Shown here piece after piece: positions 27,991 through 35,539 of a stretch of 42,563 nucleotides of DNA. A program made the position numbers and the translations under genes. Within the stretch, counting starts at the first letter, position 1. The number at the start of each line of letters is the position of its first letter. The notes under the pieces are model-generated. The model made no database searches. It was not told where the DNA came from and saw only the letters and a list, made by a program, of their open reading frames with translations. This stretch comes from an uncultured Rikenella sp. (GTDB lineage: Bacteria; Bacteroidota; Bacteroidia; Bacteroidales; Rikenellaceae), in NCBI GenBank assembly GCA_910577885.1, contig CAJTNK010000006.1:1-42563 (forward strand). Direction: 5' to 3'.

Positions 27991-28062
27991 CGCGCGCCTA
28001 GGCGATTCATTCTATTTTGCGGTTAGCAAAATAGTTGAATCGCTCTTAAGGCGTGGCGCGCG
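27991..28062. repeat. Family H nested hairpin H1 (72 nt)
   Basis: Outer arms CGCGCGCC (27991-27998) and GGCGCGCG (28055-28062); inner stem GCGATTCA/TTGAATCGC, then CTATTTTGC/GCAAAATAG around GGTTA. An asymmetric CTCTTAAGGCGT bulge is on the 3' side. A GTGCCGCTCGGCAT box (28064-28077) follows after one base. Confidence 0.8.
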
Positions 28063-28096
28063 GGTGCCGCTCGGCATTTTGTAATGCAAACTCAGG

Positions 28097-28168
28097 GGTC
28101 GCCCGCTGGGATTTCATCTCGATTGTGCTCGCGCACAACGACTGAAATCCCTTCTAATGCGGGCGGGC
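28097..28168. repeat. Family H nested hairpin H2 (72 nt)
   Basis: Outer arms GGTCGCCCGC (28097-28106) and GCGGGCGACC (28159-28168); inner stem GGGATTTCA/TGAAATCCC, apical stem TTGTGC/GCACAA around TCGC. The 3' side has CTTCTAAT, comparable to the bulge of H1. The adjacent box is degenerate (GTATCGTTCGGCAA). Confidence 0.8.
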
Positions 28169-28215
28169 GACCAGTATCGTTCGGCAAAAAGCTAAAACTG
28201 GCCTCGGACCGGCCA

Positions 28216-28264
28216 GGCCCCGCGTGCTCGCGGTGAGCTGGCAAAACTTCGTTTTGCTGGGGCC
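28216..28264. repeat. Direct repeat DR, copy 1 (about 49 bp)
   Basis: Begins GGCCCCGCGTGCTCGCGG and contains the hairpin GCAAAACTTCGTTTTGC. Recurs at 28443 with only a few differences. Confidence 0.8.
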
Positions 28265-28290
28265 ATCTGGGCACGAAAACAGTTTTTGTC

Positions 28291-28361
28291 CGCGCGCTGG
28301 CGGATATTGGCAAAACAACTCACGTTGTTTCGCCAATATCCTTCTCCAGCAGTCGCGCGCG
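28291..28361. repeat. Family H nested hairpin H3 (71 nt)
   Basis: Outer arms CGCGCG/CGCGCG with CTGG/CCAG; inner stem GGATATTGGC (28302-28311)/GCCAATATCC (28332-28341), apical ACAAC/GTTGT around TCAC. CTTCT bulge on the 3' side as in H2. A box GTGCTGCTCGGCAC lies at 28363-28376. Confidence 0.8.
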
Positions 28362-28442
28362 AGTGCTGCTCGGCACTCGAAACAAGCTGTGTCTACACCG
28401 GATAAAGGCCGGCCGCCGTGACGCGAACGCGTCGGCCGCGCG

Positions 28443-28491
28443 GGCCCCGCGTGCTCGCGGCGAGCGGGCAAAACTTCGTTTTGCTAGGGCC
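28443..28491. repeat. Direct repeat DR, copy 2 (about 49 bp)
   Basis: Same sequence as the copy at 28216 apart from about three to four substitutions; keeps the GCAAAACTTCGTTTTGC hairpin. It precedes GTGCCGAGCGGCAC boxes at 28532-28545 and 28660-28673. The rest of the 1.2-kb gap (27577-28788) shows no gene; CCCCGGCAAAAC units with varying hairpins (CACCC-AA-CGGGTG; CGCCCGGTGGGCG) lie near 28550-28660. Confidence 0.75.
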
Positions 28492-28704
28492 TGACGGACG
28501 AGAAATTTTCCGAGAAAAACCCAGCTTTCGAGTGCCGAGCGGCACCCCCGGCAAAACACCCAACGGGTGCGCCGCGGAGGCGTGCCCATAGGGCGTTCTA
28601 CTAGCCATCCGGGCGAGAAAACTTTGCCAAAGAAAACCCCGGCAAAACGCCCGGTGGGCGTGCCGAGCGGCACCCATCCGGAAGAGAAAAACGGTCTCTG
28701 TCCG

Positions 28705-28751
28705 CAAAAAGAGACGGGTCTCCCGGCATCCACGATGCCGAAAGACCCGTC
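28705..28751 (-). terminator. Intrinsic terminator of groEL
   Basis: Minus strand: GACGGGTCT pairs with AGACCCGTC and inside it CGGCATC with GATGCCG around GTG, followed by TCTTTTT. It lies 37 nt after the groEL stop and has a long, GC-rich stem. Confidence 0.88.
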
Positions 28752-28788
28752 GTCCCTGATAAAAAAGCCTAAGAGAATCGACCGGCGA

Positions 28789-30423
28789 CTACATCATGCC
28801 GCCCATCCCTCCCATGCCGCCCGGCATAGCCGGAGCCGGATTTTCTTCCTTGATTTCGGCCAAAACGCACTCCGTAGTCAGGAACATCGATGCCACCGAA
28901 GCCGCATTCTCCAACGCCACACGAGCCACCTTCGTCGGATCGATGATCCCCGCTTTGAACATATCCTCGTACTCGTCCGTGCGGGCATTGTACCCAAAAG
29001 CCGCCTTTCCTTCCTTGACCTTGTTCACCACCACCGAACCTTCGCCCCCGGCATTGGCCACGATCTGACGCAACGGCTCTTCGATAGCGCGTTTCACGAT
29101 GTGAATCCCGGTCGTTTCATCCTCGTTGTCGCCCTTGAGCTTTTCGAGCGCCGCAGTAGCCCGGATATAGGCCACCCCACCGCCCGGAATGATCCCTTCG
29201 GCCACCGCAGCACGCGTTGCCGCCAAAGCATCGTCCACCCGGTCCTTCTTTTCCTTCATTTCGACCTCCGTAGCCGCCCCCACGTAGAGTACAGCCACAC
29301 CGCCGGCCAACTTCGCCAAACGTTCCTGGAGCTTTTCTTTGTCGTAATCCGACGTCGATGCCTCCATCTGCTTGCGGATCTGAGCCACCCGGTCTTTGAT
29401 AGCCTCTTTCTTGCCCGCACCGTTGACGATCGTCGTATTTTCCTTGGTCAAGGTCACCTTCTCGGCCGAACCGAGCATCTCGATCGTCGCCCCGTCGAGC
29501 TTCAGCCCGGTCTCTTCGCTAATGACAATCCCACCGGTCAAGATCGCGATGTCCTGCAACATCTCTTTACGCCGATCGCCAAACCCCGGAGCCTTGACCG
29601 CCGCGATCTTCAACGTCCCGCGCAACTTATTGAGCACCAACGACGAGAGAGCCTCCCCGTCGACATCCTCGGCAATCACCAACAGAGCCCGACCGCTCTG
29701 GGCCACCGGTTCCAGCACCGGCAACAGCTCTTTCATGGTCGAAACCTTCTTGTCCGTAATCAAGATGTAGGGTTTCTCGAGATCCGCCTCCATCTTCTCC
29801 GGATCGGTCATGAAATACGGCGAAATGTAACCGCGATCGAACTGCATCCCTTCGACCACATCCACATGCGTTTCGGTCCCCTTCGCCTCTTCGACCGTAA
29901 TAACCCCCTCTTTCTTCACCTTCCCCATCGCTTCGGCAATCAGCTTCCCGATCGTCGAATCGTTGTTGGCCGAAATCGTCCCCACTTGTTCGATCTTGCT
30001 GATGTCGTCGCCCACCTGCTGGCTCTGCTTCTGCAAATCGGCTACCACGGCTTCCACCGCTTTGTCGATCCCGCGCTTGAGGTCCATCGGATTGGCCCCC
30101 GCCGTGACATTCTTGATCCCGTTCGTAATGATCGCCTGTGCCAAAACCGTGGCCGTCGTCGTCCCGTCACCCGCATCGTCGTTGGTCTTCGATGCCACCT
30201 CTTTCACCAACTGAGCACCCATATTAGCCACCTGATCCTCCAACTCAACCTCCTTCGCTACACTCACCCCGTCCTTCGTTACATGAGGCGCACCGAATTT
30301 CTTGTCAATCAGCACATTCCGACCTTTTGGACCCAACGTCACCTTCACCGCATTCGCCAACGCATCAACACCGGCTTTCAACTGTTCTCTTGCCTCGCTG
30401 TCAAATATGATCTGCTTTGCCAT
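28789..30423 (-). CDS. groEL: 60 kDa chaperonin GroEL
   Basis: ATP-dependent chaperonin that folds proteins inside a double heptameric ring in the cytoplasm. 544 aa, full length. Marks: LGPKGRNVLID (about 30-40), ATP-site GDGTTTAT with Asp86, the apical-domain stretch, the late GGVAYIRAT and the Gly-Met tail GGMGGMGGMM typical of group I chaperonins. The cognate groES lies upstream on the same strand, but 349 nt away with a family-R repeat between them, so cotranscription is not assured. A strong terminator follows the gene. Confidence 0.99.
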   Translation of the reverse strand: MAKQIIFDSEAREQLKAGVDALANAVKVTLGPKGRNVLIDKKFGAPHVTKDGVSVAKEVELEDQVANMGAQLVKEVASKTNDDAGDGTTTATVLAQAIITNGIKNVTAGANPMDLKRGIDKAVEAVVADLQKQSQQVGDDISKIEQVGTISANNDSTIGKLIAEAMGKVKKEGVITVEEAKGTETHVDVVEGMQFDRGYISPYFMTDPEKMEADLEKPYILITDKKVSTMKELLPVLEPVAQSGRALLVIAEDVDGEALSSLVLNKLRGTLKIAAVKAPGFGDRRKEMLQDIAILTGGIVISEETGLKLDGATIEMLGSAEKVTLTKENTTIVNGAGKKEAIKDRVAQIRKQMEASTSDYDKEKLQERLAKLAGGVAVLYVGAATEVEMKEKKDRVDDALAATRAAVAEGIIPGGGVAYIRATAALEKLKGDNEDETTGIHIVKRAIEEPLRQIVANAGGEGSVVVNKVKEGKAAFGYNARTDEYEDMFKAGIIDPTKVARVALENAASVASMFLTTECVLAEIKEENPAPAMPGGMGGMGGMM

Positions 30424-30474
30424 AATCCTTTAACTGTTCTTTTTTATCTATTCCTTTTCTTAGCCTAACCAGCT

Positions 30475-30725
30475 GGAACTGTTCTTTTTGTGAACAAAAA
30501 GAACCAAAAAAACTTTAGAACGCATCCCGCTGGGATGCTTTGGCCGTGTCAGCCTTGTGTTTGGGTGGGGCTTCTTTTTGGGCGCGCCTAAGTTTTAGTT
30601 CGCATGAAGCGCGCCTAAAAGAACCCCACCCACAACTCTGAGGATTGCGGAGCCTAAGGCTTAGCGTATGCTATCTGAAAGTTCTTTGGGTCCCTTTCTT
30701 TCAAGAAAGGGACAGTACCCTCCGG
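30475..30725. repeat. Family R palindromic repeat, copy 4 (between groES and groEL)
   Basis: Left hairpin TTCTTTTT/AAAAAGAA; module GAACGCATCCC-GGGATGC and GGCCGTGTCAGCC; centre GGGTGGGG-TTCTTTTTGGGCG against TAAAAGAA-CCCCACCC, around a GTTTTAGTTCGCATG loop; then GCGGAGCCTAAGGCTTAGCG and the right hairpin GTCCCTTTCTTTCAAGAAAG. It fills most of the 349-nt gap inside the chaperonin gene pair. Same modules as copy 3 in reversed order. Confidence 0.87.
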
Positions 30726-30772
30726 TTTTGGTAGGCAAAGGAACGGTTAAATGAAAAATTAATGAGCGACCG

Positions 30773-31042
30773 TTAGATGATCGCCAAGATATCGTTTTGC
30801 TTCATGATGAGGTAGTCCTTGCCGTCGACCGAGACTTCGGTACCGGCATACTTGCCATAGAGCACCTGATCGCCTACGCTGACCTCCATTTTGACCTCTT
30901 CAGTGCCCGGTCCGACAGCCACAACCGTACCGGCCAAGGGTTTTTCTTTGGCCGTTTCGGGGATGAAGAGTCCCGATGCGGTTTTCTCTTCGGCCGGTTT
31001 CGGCTCGATCAGCACGCGATCTGCTAACGGTTTAATTTTCAT
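30773..31042 (-). CDS. groES: 10 kDa co-chaperonin GroES
   Basis: Heptameric lid of GroEL. 89 aa from MKIKPLADRVLIEPK, the usual short form. Typical segments are ADRVLIEPKPAEEKTASGLFIP with the mobile loop (about 15-30), then GTVVAVGPGTEE, GDQVLYGKYAGTEV and the terminal YLIMKQNDILAII. It is upstream of groEL on the minus strand. No HrcA-binding CIRCE element (TTAGCACTC-N9-GAGTGCTAA) is seen upstream; instead an 8-bp perfect hairpin occurs at 31080-31099. Confidence 0.98.
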   Translation of the reverse strand: MKIKPLADRVLIEPKPAEEKTASGLFIPETAKEKPLAGTVVAVGPGTEEVKMEVSVGDQVLYGKYAGTEVSVDGKDYLIMKQNDILAII

Positions 31043-31079
31043 GGTTTTTTTGTATGTTTTGTGTTGTTAGTTTCGTCGG

Positions 31080-31099
31080 CGTCCGCCACAGCGGACGCG
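31080..31099. promoter_or_regulatory. Perfect hairpin upstream of groES
   Basis: GCGTCCGC-CACA-GCGGACGC, an 8-bp perfect stem with a 4-nt loop, about 38 nt upstream of the groES start and possibly in its leader. It has no U-tract on the groES side. A regulatory role is only inferred. Confidence 0.4.
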
Positions 31100-31151
31100 G
31101 CCCGTTATTCTACATATTCTGTGCCAAACCCCGTTGGCACCCGTTTCATGC

Positions 31152-31181
31152 CAAAATGACAGCCCGAGAGCTGTCATTTTG
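31152..31181 (-). terminator. Terminator-like perfect inverted repeat after the esterase gene
   Basis: CAAAATGACAGC (31152-31163) and GCTGTCATTTTG (31170-31181) form a perfect 12-bp stem with a 6-nt loop. The T-run within the arm is only four long, so it may act in both directions as a weak terminator separating the esterase transcript from groES. Confidence 0.6.
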
Positions 31182-31239
31182 ATCGAAAACAAGGGCAGGG
31201 GCACAAGGGCACAAAAGGCCCCCGCACAGCGCACCCAGC

Positions 31240-32613
31240 CTACCGCACCGTCACTTCGACCGCCGCCGGGAAGAGCCGTTCCGGGTCGAAGAACGTGGCA
31301 CAACTGTTCACCAGGTTGGCCGTGTTGAGTTCCACCATGCCGTTGAAAGCCTCGCGCCCGTTGACCAGGATCTTCACCGGCCGCGAGAGGTCCACCAATT
31401 TGTCGTTCAGGTAGACGATCACCCGACCTTTGGTCGCCGGCGTGTAGGTTTTGGCCCATTTCAGCGGCAGGTCCCATTTCGAGGTCCGGGCCGTGACCTC
31501 GGCGGTCATGGTGCTGACCTTCAGGTCGACGGTGTTGTCGACGATGGTCATCTCGTAGCACGACCGAGCCGAGCCGTCGTCCGACCGTTCGACGACCGCC
31601 AGGTTGTAGAATCCGTCCCGATAGCGTCCGTCCATCGCGAAGTCCTCCCAAAAGAAGTACTTCGGCCACGGATTCCGCGTGTAGTTCTTCATCCACGGCG
31701 TGGTGGGGTTGTAGTCGATCGACGTGTGCGTCGCCCCCGGAACCACTTGAATATTATGCTCATAGTATCCCGGATGCTCGGCCGCCAGCCGATCGAACTC
31801 CTCCAACGCCGCCTGGGTCAGTTCGTTGCGGCAGAAGCCCAGGTCATTCGCCCCGGTGCGCAGCGAGAAGCCGATATTGGCACAGTTCTCGGCCGGCGCA
31901 TTCTCCAACGGCTCGCCCCCGGCAATCGGCCCCGCAGCGGCCAGGTAGTCGGCGTAGAACGAAGCCAGCCGCTGGCTCCCGTACGCCCCCTCCGAGATGC
32001 CGAAGAAGTAGACCCGGTTCGGATCGATCTCGCCCGAAAGATAAGCCTGCCGCAAGAGCCGTTCCCAAGCCTCCTGTTTGGCCCGTTGCCACCAGCGGTA
32101 GTACCCTCCCTCGTTCGGGATCTGCGGAATGAAATAGGCCGACGGCGCATCGCCAAACCGCGATCCCAACACAAACCCATTGTTCCACTCGCTCTCCTTC
32201 GGTCCCGAGCCGTGCATATAGACGAACAACGGCCACCCCGCCTCCGGCCGAGCAGCTCCCTTCGTGCCGTAGTAGTACGGCATGATGGCCTTGGGTTCGT
32301 AAGCGGTCAGGTCGAACCGTCCGCTATGGGTCTGGTTCAACGGATTCAGCGCAATCAGTTTATCCTCCGCAAAAGCCCGGTTGGCAGCCCGCCACGAGTT
32401 CCACACCGTATCCCGCGCCAGCGCCACTCGGTCTGCCGTCAGCGCCGTCCCCGCCGTATAAAGCGCGCCGTGGTCTTCGCCGTTGAGCCTCTTTTCAAAA
32501 TAAGAGACGTACGCCTCGTCGGCCAACCGTTCCGGCGACTCCGGAGCGGCAGCCTTGCTGCAACCGAACAACGGCAAAAGGCCGAGTACAAAAAGAAGTT
32601 TTTTCATATTCAT
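31240..32613 (-). CDS. Lipoprotein alpha/beta-hydrolase, putative esterase
   Basis: A 457-aa lipoprotein (lipobox PLFGC, Cys18). An alpha/beta-hydrolase core spans about 110-310: oxyanion strand VYMHGSGP (131-138), Trp-rich loop YYRWWQRAKQEAWER, nucleophile elbow GISEG with Ser207, and a late VVPGATHTSIDYNP with a candidate catalytic His. The C-terminus (about 330-457) is a beta domain. Similar proteins are annotated as PHB-depolymerase-like esterases; real substrate unknown. The start could also be the Met two codons in. It follows valS by 28 nt on the same strand and may be cotranscribed with it. Confidence 0.85.
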   Translation of the reverse strand: MNMKKLLFVLGLLPLFGCSKAAAPESPERLADEAYVSYFEKRLNGEDHGALYTAGTALTADRVALARDTVWNSWRAANRAFAEDKLIALNPLNQTHSGRFDLTAYEPKAIMPYYYGTKGAARPEAGWPLFVYMHGSGPKESEWNNGFVLGSRFGDAPSAYFIPQIPNEGGYYRWWQRAKQEAWERLLRQAYLSGEIDPNRVYFFGISEGAYGSQRLASFYADYLAAAGPIAGGEPLENAPAENCANIGFSLRTGANDLGFCRNELTQAALEEFDRLAAEHPGYYEHNIQVVPGATHTSIDYNPTTPWMKNYTRNPWPKYFFWEDFAMDGRYRDGFYNLAVVERSDDGSARSCYEMTIVDNTVDLKVSTMTAEVTARTSKWDLPLKWAKTYTPATKGRVIVYLNDKLVDLSRPVKILVNGREAFNGMVELNTANLVNSCATFFDPERLFPAAVEVTVR

Positions 32614-32641
32614 AAAAGTGTAGCGAGGTTAGTAAAAATCG

Positions 32642-35317
32642 TTATTCGCCCAGCGCCTCGAACTGCGCCTCCAACGCCCGTATCTTAGCCTCGGCATCGG
32701 CCTGTTTGGCCCGTTCGTTGGCAATGACCTGCTCCGGCGCATTCTGCACGAACCGTTCGTTGGAGAGCTTCTTCATCACGCTCGCCAGGAACCCCCGCGC
32801 ATACTCCAACTCCTTGGCGATCCGTTCGCGTTCGGCCCCCGCATCGACCATCCCCCCAAGCGGAATGAAATACTCGGTGGTCTTCACCAGGAACGACGCC
32901 GCTCCGGCCGGTTTCCCGGCCCCGGCAGCCAACGGTGTCACGCCCGACAAGTTCCCCATCTTGGCCACCACAGCCTCGAACTCGGCCGGATAGTTTTCGT
33001 CCTCGGCATAGACGAGCTCCAGCGGCTCCTTCTGAGCGATATTCTTGGTCTTGCGCACGTTCCGAATCCCGCCGACCACCTCTTTCACCAGCTCGAACCG
33101 TTCGACGAGCCGGCTCCCCGCCTCGGTCACGGCCAACGGCGCATAGCGGCTCACCATAATGGACTCCCGCGGCCCCCGTTCGGCGATGTAGTGCCAAATT
33201 TCCTCCGTAATGAACGGCATATACGGATGCAACTGCTGCAACAGCCGCTCGAAAAAGCCGATCGTCGCCCGGTACGTCGTGCGATCCATCGGCGTCCCGT
33301 AAGCAGGCTTCACCATCTCGAGGTACCACCCCGAGAAATCCTCCCAGAACAACCGGTACAAGGTCATCAGTGCATCCGAAATCCGGAACGCGGCAAAGTG
33401 TTCGTCGATCTCGGCCACCGCCGCCGCCAGCCGCGCCCCGAACCACTCGACCGCCATTTTGGCAGCCTCGTTCTGTTCCGCCCCGGCGCCCGAACCGCCG
33501 TCGTCCCACATCCGGATCAACCGGAACGAGTTCCAGATCTTGTTCCCGAAGTTCCGCCCCTGCTCGATCAACGACTCGTCCCAAATAATGTCGTTCCCCG
33601 CCGAGCTGCACAGCATCATCGCCACCCGCACACTGTCCGCCCCGTACTTCGCGATCAGGTCCAACGGATCGGGCGAATTGCCCAGCGACTTGCTCATCTT
33701 GCGCCTCAACTTGTCCCGCACGATCCCCGTCAGGTAGACATTGCTGAACGGCCGTTCCCCCTGATACTCATACCCGGCGATAATCATCCGCGCCACCCAG
33801 AAAAACAAGATCTCGGGTGCCGTCACCAGGTCGTTGGTCGGGTAATAATATTGTATTTCCTTGTTCTTGGGATCCAAGACCCCGTCGAACACCGACATCG
33901 GCCAGAGCCACGAGCTGAACCACGTGTCCAACACATCCGGATCCTGCGTCAGGTCGGCCTCCGTCAACGCGTCATGCCCCGTTTTGGCCCGCGCCAACCG
34001 CACCGCCTCGGCCACGGTCTCAGCCACGACGAATCCCCCTCCAAGATGTTGCGGAATATAGTACGCCGGAATCCGCTGCCCCCACCACAGCTGCCGACTC
34101 ACGCACCAGTCCTTGACGTTCTCCATCCAATGCCGGTAGGTGTTCTTGAACTTGGCCGGCACGAGCCGAACGACATCCTCCATCACCGCCCGCAAGGCCG
34201 GTTTCGAGAGTTCGTCCATCCGCAGGAACCACTGCATGGAGAGTTTCGGCTCGATCACCGCCCCGCTCCGCTCCGAGGTCCCTACCTTGTTGGTATACTC
34301 CTCGACTTTCTCCAGCAGCCCGGCCGCCTGCAAATCCCCCTCGATCACGCGCCGTACCTCGAACCGATCCTGCCCCACATACAACCCCGCCGCTTCGGAC
34401 AAGGTACCGTTGTCGTTGAAAATATCGATGCTCGGCAGCCCATGCTTCTCGCCCAGCATATAGTCGTTCACGTCATGCGCCGGGGTCACCTTCAGGCACC
34501 CGGTCCCGAACTCGATGTCGACATACTCGTCCTCGATCACCGGAATCGACCGCCCGACGAGCGGCACAACGACCCGCCGCCCCCTGAGCCACGCATTCTT
34601 CGGGTCGGCCGGGTTGATACACATCGCCGTATCCCCCATGATGGTCTCGGGCCGCGTGGTCGCCACCACGGCATACTCCGGCTCGCCCGGCCGAGGATCT
34701 TCGACCCGATAGCGCAGGTAGTACAACTTCCCGTGTTCCTCCTTATAGATCACCTCCTCGTCCGAAATCGCCGTCAGCGCCGCCGGATCCCAGTTCACCA
34801 TCCGCACCCCGCGATAGATCTTCCCTTTATTATAAAGGTCCACAAAAACATGGATCACCGCCTCGCTCAACCGCTCGTCCATCGTGAACCGGGTCCGCTC
34901 CCAGTCGCACGACGCCCCGAGCTTCTTGAGCTGTTCGAGAATGATACCGCCGTGCTTCTCCTTCCACGCCCAAGCGTGTTTGAGGAACTCCTCGCGCGTG
35001 AGGTCCGACTTCCGGATCCCCTCCGCGGCGAGCTTCTGGACCACCTTCGCCTCCGTCGCAATCGAGGCATGGTCCGTCCCCGGCACCCAACAGGCGTTCT
35101 TGCCCTGCATCCGCGCCCGACGCACCAACACGTCCTGGATCGTATTGTTCAACATGTGGCCCATATGCAACACCCCCGTCACATTGGGCGGCGGAATCAC
35201 GATCGTATACGGTTCGCGCCCGTCCGGCTCGGAGTGAAAAAAGCCGTTCTCCATCCAGTACCGGTACCATTTGTCCTCTTTCTGGGCCGGGTCGTATTTG
35301 GCAGGTATCTCTGTCAT
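32642..35317 (-). CDS. valS: Valyl-tRNA synthetase
   Basis: Charges tRNA-Val in the cytoplasm. 891 aa from MTEIPAKYDP; 21 in-frame residues upstream are Lys/Arg-rich and overlap the promoter. Class I marks: HMGH at 51-54 (the HIGH motif, in the PPPNVTGVLHMGH context) and KMSKS at 540-544. The editing CP1 domain (about 190-350) has TTRPET (220-225) and GTGCLKVTPAHDVND (about 271-285). The anticodon-binding part follows, ending with a C-terminal coiled-coil tRNA arm (AKELEYARGFLASV). Divergent from lon, with a -7 motif 61 nt upstream. Confidence 0.98.
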   Translation of the reverse strand: MTEIPAKYDPAQKEDKWYRYWMENGFFHSEPDGREPYTIVIPPPNVTGVLHMGHMLNNTIQDVLVRRARMQGKNACWVPGTDHASIATEAKVVQKLAAEGIRKSDLTREEFLKHAWAWKEKHGGIILEQLKKLGASCDWERTRFTMDERLSEAVIHVFVDLYNKGKIYRGVRMVNWDPAALTAISDEEVIYKEEHGKLYYLRYRVEDPRPGEPEYAVVATTRPETIMGDTAMCINPADPKNAWLRGRRVVVPLVGRSIPVIEDEYVDIEFGTGCLKVTPAHDVNDYMLGEKHGLPSIDIFNDNGTLSEAAGLYVGQDRFEVRRVIEGDLQAAGLLEKVEEYTNKVGTSERSGAVIEPKLSMQWFLRMDELSKPALRAVMEDVVRLVPAKFKNTYRHWMENVKDWCVSRQLWWGQRIPAYYIPQHLGGGFVVAETVAEAVRLARAKTGHDALTEADLTQDPDVLDTWFSSWLWPMSVFDGVLDPKNKEIQYYYPTNDLVTAPEILFFWVARMIIAGYEYQGERPFSNVYLTGIVRDKLRRKMSKSLGNSPDPLDLIAKYGADSVRVAMMLCSSAGNDIIWDESLIEQGRNFGNKIWNSFRLIRMWDDGGSGAGAEQNEAAKMAVEWFGARLAAAVAEIDEHFAAFRISDALMTLYRLFWEDFSGWYLEMVKPAYGTPMDRTTYRATIGFFERLLQQLHPYMPFITEEIWHYIAERGPRESIMVSRYAPLAVTEAGSRLVERFELVKEVVGGIRNVRKTKNIAQKEPLELVYAEDENYPAEFEAVVAKMGNLSGVTPLAAGAGKPAGAASFLVKTTEYFIPLGGMVDAGAERERIAKELEYARGFLASVMKKLSNERFVQNAPEQVIANERAKQADAEAKIRALEAQFEALGE

Positions 35318-35377
35318 TTTGTCCGATTTTTTAACCAAACGCGCTTTTGCACGTTTTTTGTAAAACGCTTCGGAGGA

Positions 35378-35385
35378 CAAATTTA
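35378..35385 (-). promoter_or_regulatory. -7 motif upstream of valS
   Basis: Minus strand TAAATTTG, matching TAnnTTTG, with no clear TTG at the -33 distance. It lies in the divergent valS-lon region. Confidence 0.5.
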
Positions 35386-35471
35386 CAAAACAGTTTCCGA
35401 ATTTGTCGCATTCCGCCCCTCGGAATACGCCGAAAAGGGGCAGAGATCGGGTTCGGATCGTCGATTTTTCC

Positions 35472-35479
35472 TATTTTTG
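35472..35479 (+). promoter_or_regulatory. -7 motif upstream of lon
   Basis: TATTTTTG, a perfect TAnnTTTG match 60 nt before the lon ATG. The -33 region (GGTTCGG near 35450) is poor. No heat-shock-type element is recognised. Confidence 0.55.
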
Positions 35480-35539
35480 CAATTTACGGCCCGCCGCCGA
35501 AGCGGAGAGAGAGGGCCTTATCCCGAAAAGTACGAACGT

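Noticed and set aside
27728..28084. ORFs of 84 aa (-) and 101 aa (+) in the large gap after the WG gene
   Set aside because: Overlapping on both strands, no motif, and running into the hairpin array.
27991..28168. Integron attC sites as the explanation of the nested hairpins
   Set aside because: Ends lack the RYYYAAC/GTTRRRY core sites, and no integrase is present.
27991..28700. CRISPR array
   Set aside because: Repeats are few, structurally nested and irregularly spaced, and there are no cas genes.
28154..28733. ORFs of 65-137 aa across the hairpin array
   Set aside because: Formed by GC-rich repeats; translations of repeated hairpins with no family resemblance.
30740..31140. CIRCE operator upstream of groES
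   Set aside because: No TTAGCACTC-N9-GAGTGCTAA pattern was found.
33191..35539. N-terminal extension of the lon frame by about 780 aa
   Set aside because: Antisense to valS and without motifs; Lon begins at 35540 with normal length and an upstream -7 box.
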